The notes under the pieces are model-generated. The model was not told where the DNA came from. It saw only the letters and a program-made list of their open reading frames with translations, and did not search any database. From positions 1-41,884 of the forward strand of contig JAUXSA010000123.1 in NCBI GenBank assembly GCA_030681615.1: a DNA stretch of 41,884 nt, in the 5' to 3' direction. Shown one piece after another: positions 40,680 through 41,884 of this stretch (its first letter is position 1; every line of letters begins with the position of its first letter). Both the position numbers and the translations under genes were made by a program. This DNA is from Bacteroidota bacterium. Its GTDB lineage: Bacteria > Bacteroidota > Bacteroidia > B-17B0 > Aurantibacillaceae.

Positions 40680-41324
40680 TTAATTATTGATAAAATGGAG
40701 TTCCGAATAATATTTCGGTTTTTGTTTCGACAGTTCTATAATTCTTTTGTTGCAAACGTTATAAGCTGTACTGTCATAAGTATATAGCTGTTTGTAATAG
40801 TATATCGCCGAGTCTTTATTGCTATTTGTCTCGAAGAAATTTGCTAGATACCAAAGATTTGTTTTATTGTCTAATGAATTGCGGAGATCTAAGTAGGCGC
40901 TGTCTACTTTGTTTAGTTTAATATATGAGGCAGCACGATAAATTAGTCTACGAGGTGGGACTTTTCTATAAAGGCCACCTAATTTTGAATATTCAACAAT
41001 TGCCTGCCTGAAATTATTGTGTTCATAATGTATGTCGCCTTTCAATGTGTTAAAGTCGGATAACACAAATTTGTCTACTAGCTGATCATATTTTATAATA
41101 CTGTCAATTGCATATATCGTGGGAAAATATAATGAGTCTGAGATAAAATACAAACTGTCTATAAGTCTCTCAAATTTTTCGATTTTCAAATTGTCTGCTT
41201 TTACTTGATTATTCATTGACTTTTTTAATTCATTTAGCTGTTGTGAAGGTGTCTTCATCTCACATGAATTCGCTATAAGTCCGAATAGAATAAGATGAAA
41301 AACTGTCTTTATAAAATAGCTCAT
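40680..41324 (-). CDS. Lipoprotein with TPR-like helical repeats
   Basis: A 214-residue protein. The signal peptide ends in lipobox IANSC (Cys21). A charged, probably coiled-coil segment follows (about 25-60), then helical pairs with TPR spacing (GDIHYEHNNFRQAIVEYSKLGGLY, RAASYIKLNKVDSAYLDLRNSL, FFETNSNKDSAIYYYKQLYTYDS). It is probably a periplasm-facing scaffold. It is followed by a TTGTTAG string near 40629 that resembles the outer arm of the attC-like elements. Confidence 0.7.
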   Translation of the reverse strand: MSYFIKTVFHLILFGLIANSCEMKTPSQQLNELKKSMNNQVKADNLKIEKFERLIDSLYFISDSLYFPTIYAIDSIIKYDQLVDKFVLSDFNTLKGDIHYEHNNFRQAIVEYSKLGGLYRKVPPRRLIYRAASYIKLNKVDSAYLDLRNSLDNKTNLWYLANFFETNSNKDSAIYYYKQLYTYDSTAYNVCNKRIIELSKQKPKYYSELHFINN

Positions 41325-41376
41325 AATTTTTGTTTTACGGAATGTCAGTCCGCCAGTTGCACATAACTTCCTTATA

Positions 41377-41429
41377 GGGGTGATTTTATGGCTCCAATCT
41401 GGTTATTTTTGCAAGATTGGGGTGATTTT
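41377..41429. repeat. Short direct and inverted repeats upstream of the 41324 gene
   Basis: GGGGTGATTTT occurs at 41377-41387 and 41419-41429, and CCAATCT (41394-41400) is inverted as AGATTGG (41414-41420). The 41325-41490 gap has no ORF. It marks roughly where the accessory island ends and the ferredoxin gene begins. Confidence 0.45.
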
Positions 41430-41490
41430 TTCATCCTTATTGGTTAATTCAAATTTAAATAATTATCGTAAACCATTACCAGGTTTTTTT

Positions 41491-41820
41491 TCAAACTACA
41501 CCGTCTCCCCAGATCTTCACAGTAATATTATCCATTTCAGGAACTAGTTTTAACTGGCAGGATAAACGTGAAGTAGGCGTAATGTTTGGAAGTGTATCCA
41601 ACATGGCATACTCATCATCCGAGATCTCATTTAAATTTTCAAAACCTTTTAATACTTCTACGTGGCAGGTAGCACAAAGCGCCATGCCGCCACAAGTTGC
41701 TAAAACATCGTAATCGTTGCCTTTTAAAATTTCCATTAAGCTTAAACCCATATCGGTTGGCGCTTCAATAGTTGTAATTGTATTATCCGGATTTTGAATG
41801 TTTATTTTAATGTCTATCAT
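41491..41820 (-). CDS. fdx: 2Fe-2S ferredoxin (adrenodoxin/ISC type)
   Basis: A 109-residue ferredoxin. The 2Fe-2S ligands are Cys43, Cys49, Cys52 and Cys88 (CGGMALCATC ... RLSCQL), in the C-x5-C-x2-C...C spacing of adrenodoxin-type proteins. GFENLNEISDDEYAMLDTLP between them is typical of the bacterial ISC/terpredoxin group. It carries electrons to an unknown partner. It begins 6 bp after the epimerase stop, so the two are probably co-transcribed. Confidence 0.93.
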   Translation of the reverse strand: MIDIKINIQNPDNTITTIEAPTDMGLSLMEILKGNDYDVLATCGGMALCATCHVEVLKGFENLNEISDDEYAMLDTLPNITPTSRLSCQLKLVPEMDNITVKIWGDGVV

Positions 41821-41826
41821 AAAATT

Positions 41827-41884
41827 TTATTTTTTTTCTTCGCAAAGTTCAACTAAAACACCGTTGGTAGTTTTTGGATGTAAA
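41827..41884 (-). CDS. mce: Methylmalonyl-CoA epimerase, C-terminal end only
   Basis: The minus strand reads LHPKTTNGVLVELCEEKK then TAA at 41827-41829. This matches the conserved C-terminus of methylmalonyl-CoA epimerase (glyoxalase fold), where the Glu of VELCE is a metal ligand. The enzyme links propionyl-CoA carboxylation to succinyl-CoA. Only 18 codons lie in the window, so the call rests on this motif. Confidence 0.75.
   Translation of the reverse strand, partial: LHPKTTNGVLVELCEEKK

Noticed and set aside
1-41884. CRISPR arrays, tRNA and rRNA genes, insertion-sequence transposases
   Set aside because: No regularly spaced repeats of suitable length, no tRNA-like cloverleaf or CCA end noticed, no rRNA-like stretch, and no transposase or integrase motif in any translated frame.

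Overview
The window is chromosomal DNA from a Bacteroidota bacterium. It is AT-rich. It encodes a Gram-negative envelope (lpxK, rfaD, two predicted outer-membrane barrels), a type IX secretion (T9SS) sorting domain on a peptidase, and families typical of this phylum (DUF4294, DUF2851, DUF3276/PUR-like, a PspC miniprotein). One promoter fits the Bacteroidota -33/-7 pattern (TTG-N19-TAnnTTTG). No rRNA, tRNA, CRISPR array, transposase or integrase was seen.

Layout. 1-1882 (minus): 5' end of lpxK, a secreted unknown protein and a DUF4294 protein. 1972-6759: biotin carboxylase (minus), diverging from a YdcF/ElyC-like protein, DUF2851, PspC-like and a coiled-coil secreted protein (plus). 7256-11718 (minus): a tight five-gene run aroB-aroA-tatC-PHB-type esterase-carboxymuconolactone decarboxylase family, with trpG/pabA just upstream, so chorismate synthesis sits beside a chorismate-using amidotransferase. 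12496-19770: SGNH hydrolase, PUR-like protein, two lipoproteins, a 51-residue histone-H1-like Lys/Ala protein, a radical SAM/SPASM enzyme and a long-chain acyl-CoA ligase. 20089-23597: heptose epimerase rfaD and an M1 aminopeptidase with a T9SS tail.

23607-35141 (plus) is a continuous run of ten genes: GT87-like glycosyltransferase, CxxCH lipoprotein, flippase, inositol-phosphatase-like protein without its metal-binding motif, radical SAM, methyltransferase, nucleotidyltransferase, radical SAM, methyltransferase, radical SAM. Overlapping starts and stops suggest one transcript from about 28458 to 35141. This looks like a biosynthetic or modification locus of unknown product, and it is the best candidate here for an undescribed system.

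36640-41440 is an accessory island. It holds a TPR protein, a rifampin ADP-ribosyltransferase (arr), an outer-membrane barrel, a DinB-family protein, a broken membrane-protein gene and two lipoproteins. Three related 70-100 bp elements with TAACG...CGTTA(...GTTAGG) arms lie directly 3' of minus-strand ORFs, as attC sites do in integron cassettes, and a 60-bp direct repeat recurs with an 859-bp period. By hand count the tetramer GATC is scarce here (about 1.5 per kb) but abundant in the flanking backbone (about 7-10 per kb), which supports foreign origin. The backbone resumes with a 2Fe-2S ferredoxin and the 3' end of a methylmalonyl-CoA epimerase.

Intergenic DNA carries several palindromic repeat families: REP-like GGGA/TCCC hairpins, CTCCGGAG hairpins, and MITE-like CTTTGTGGT/CTATGTGGT elements. 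aroA contains two in-frame short tandem-repeat insertions.
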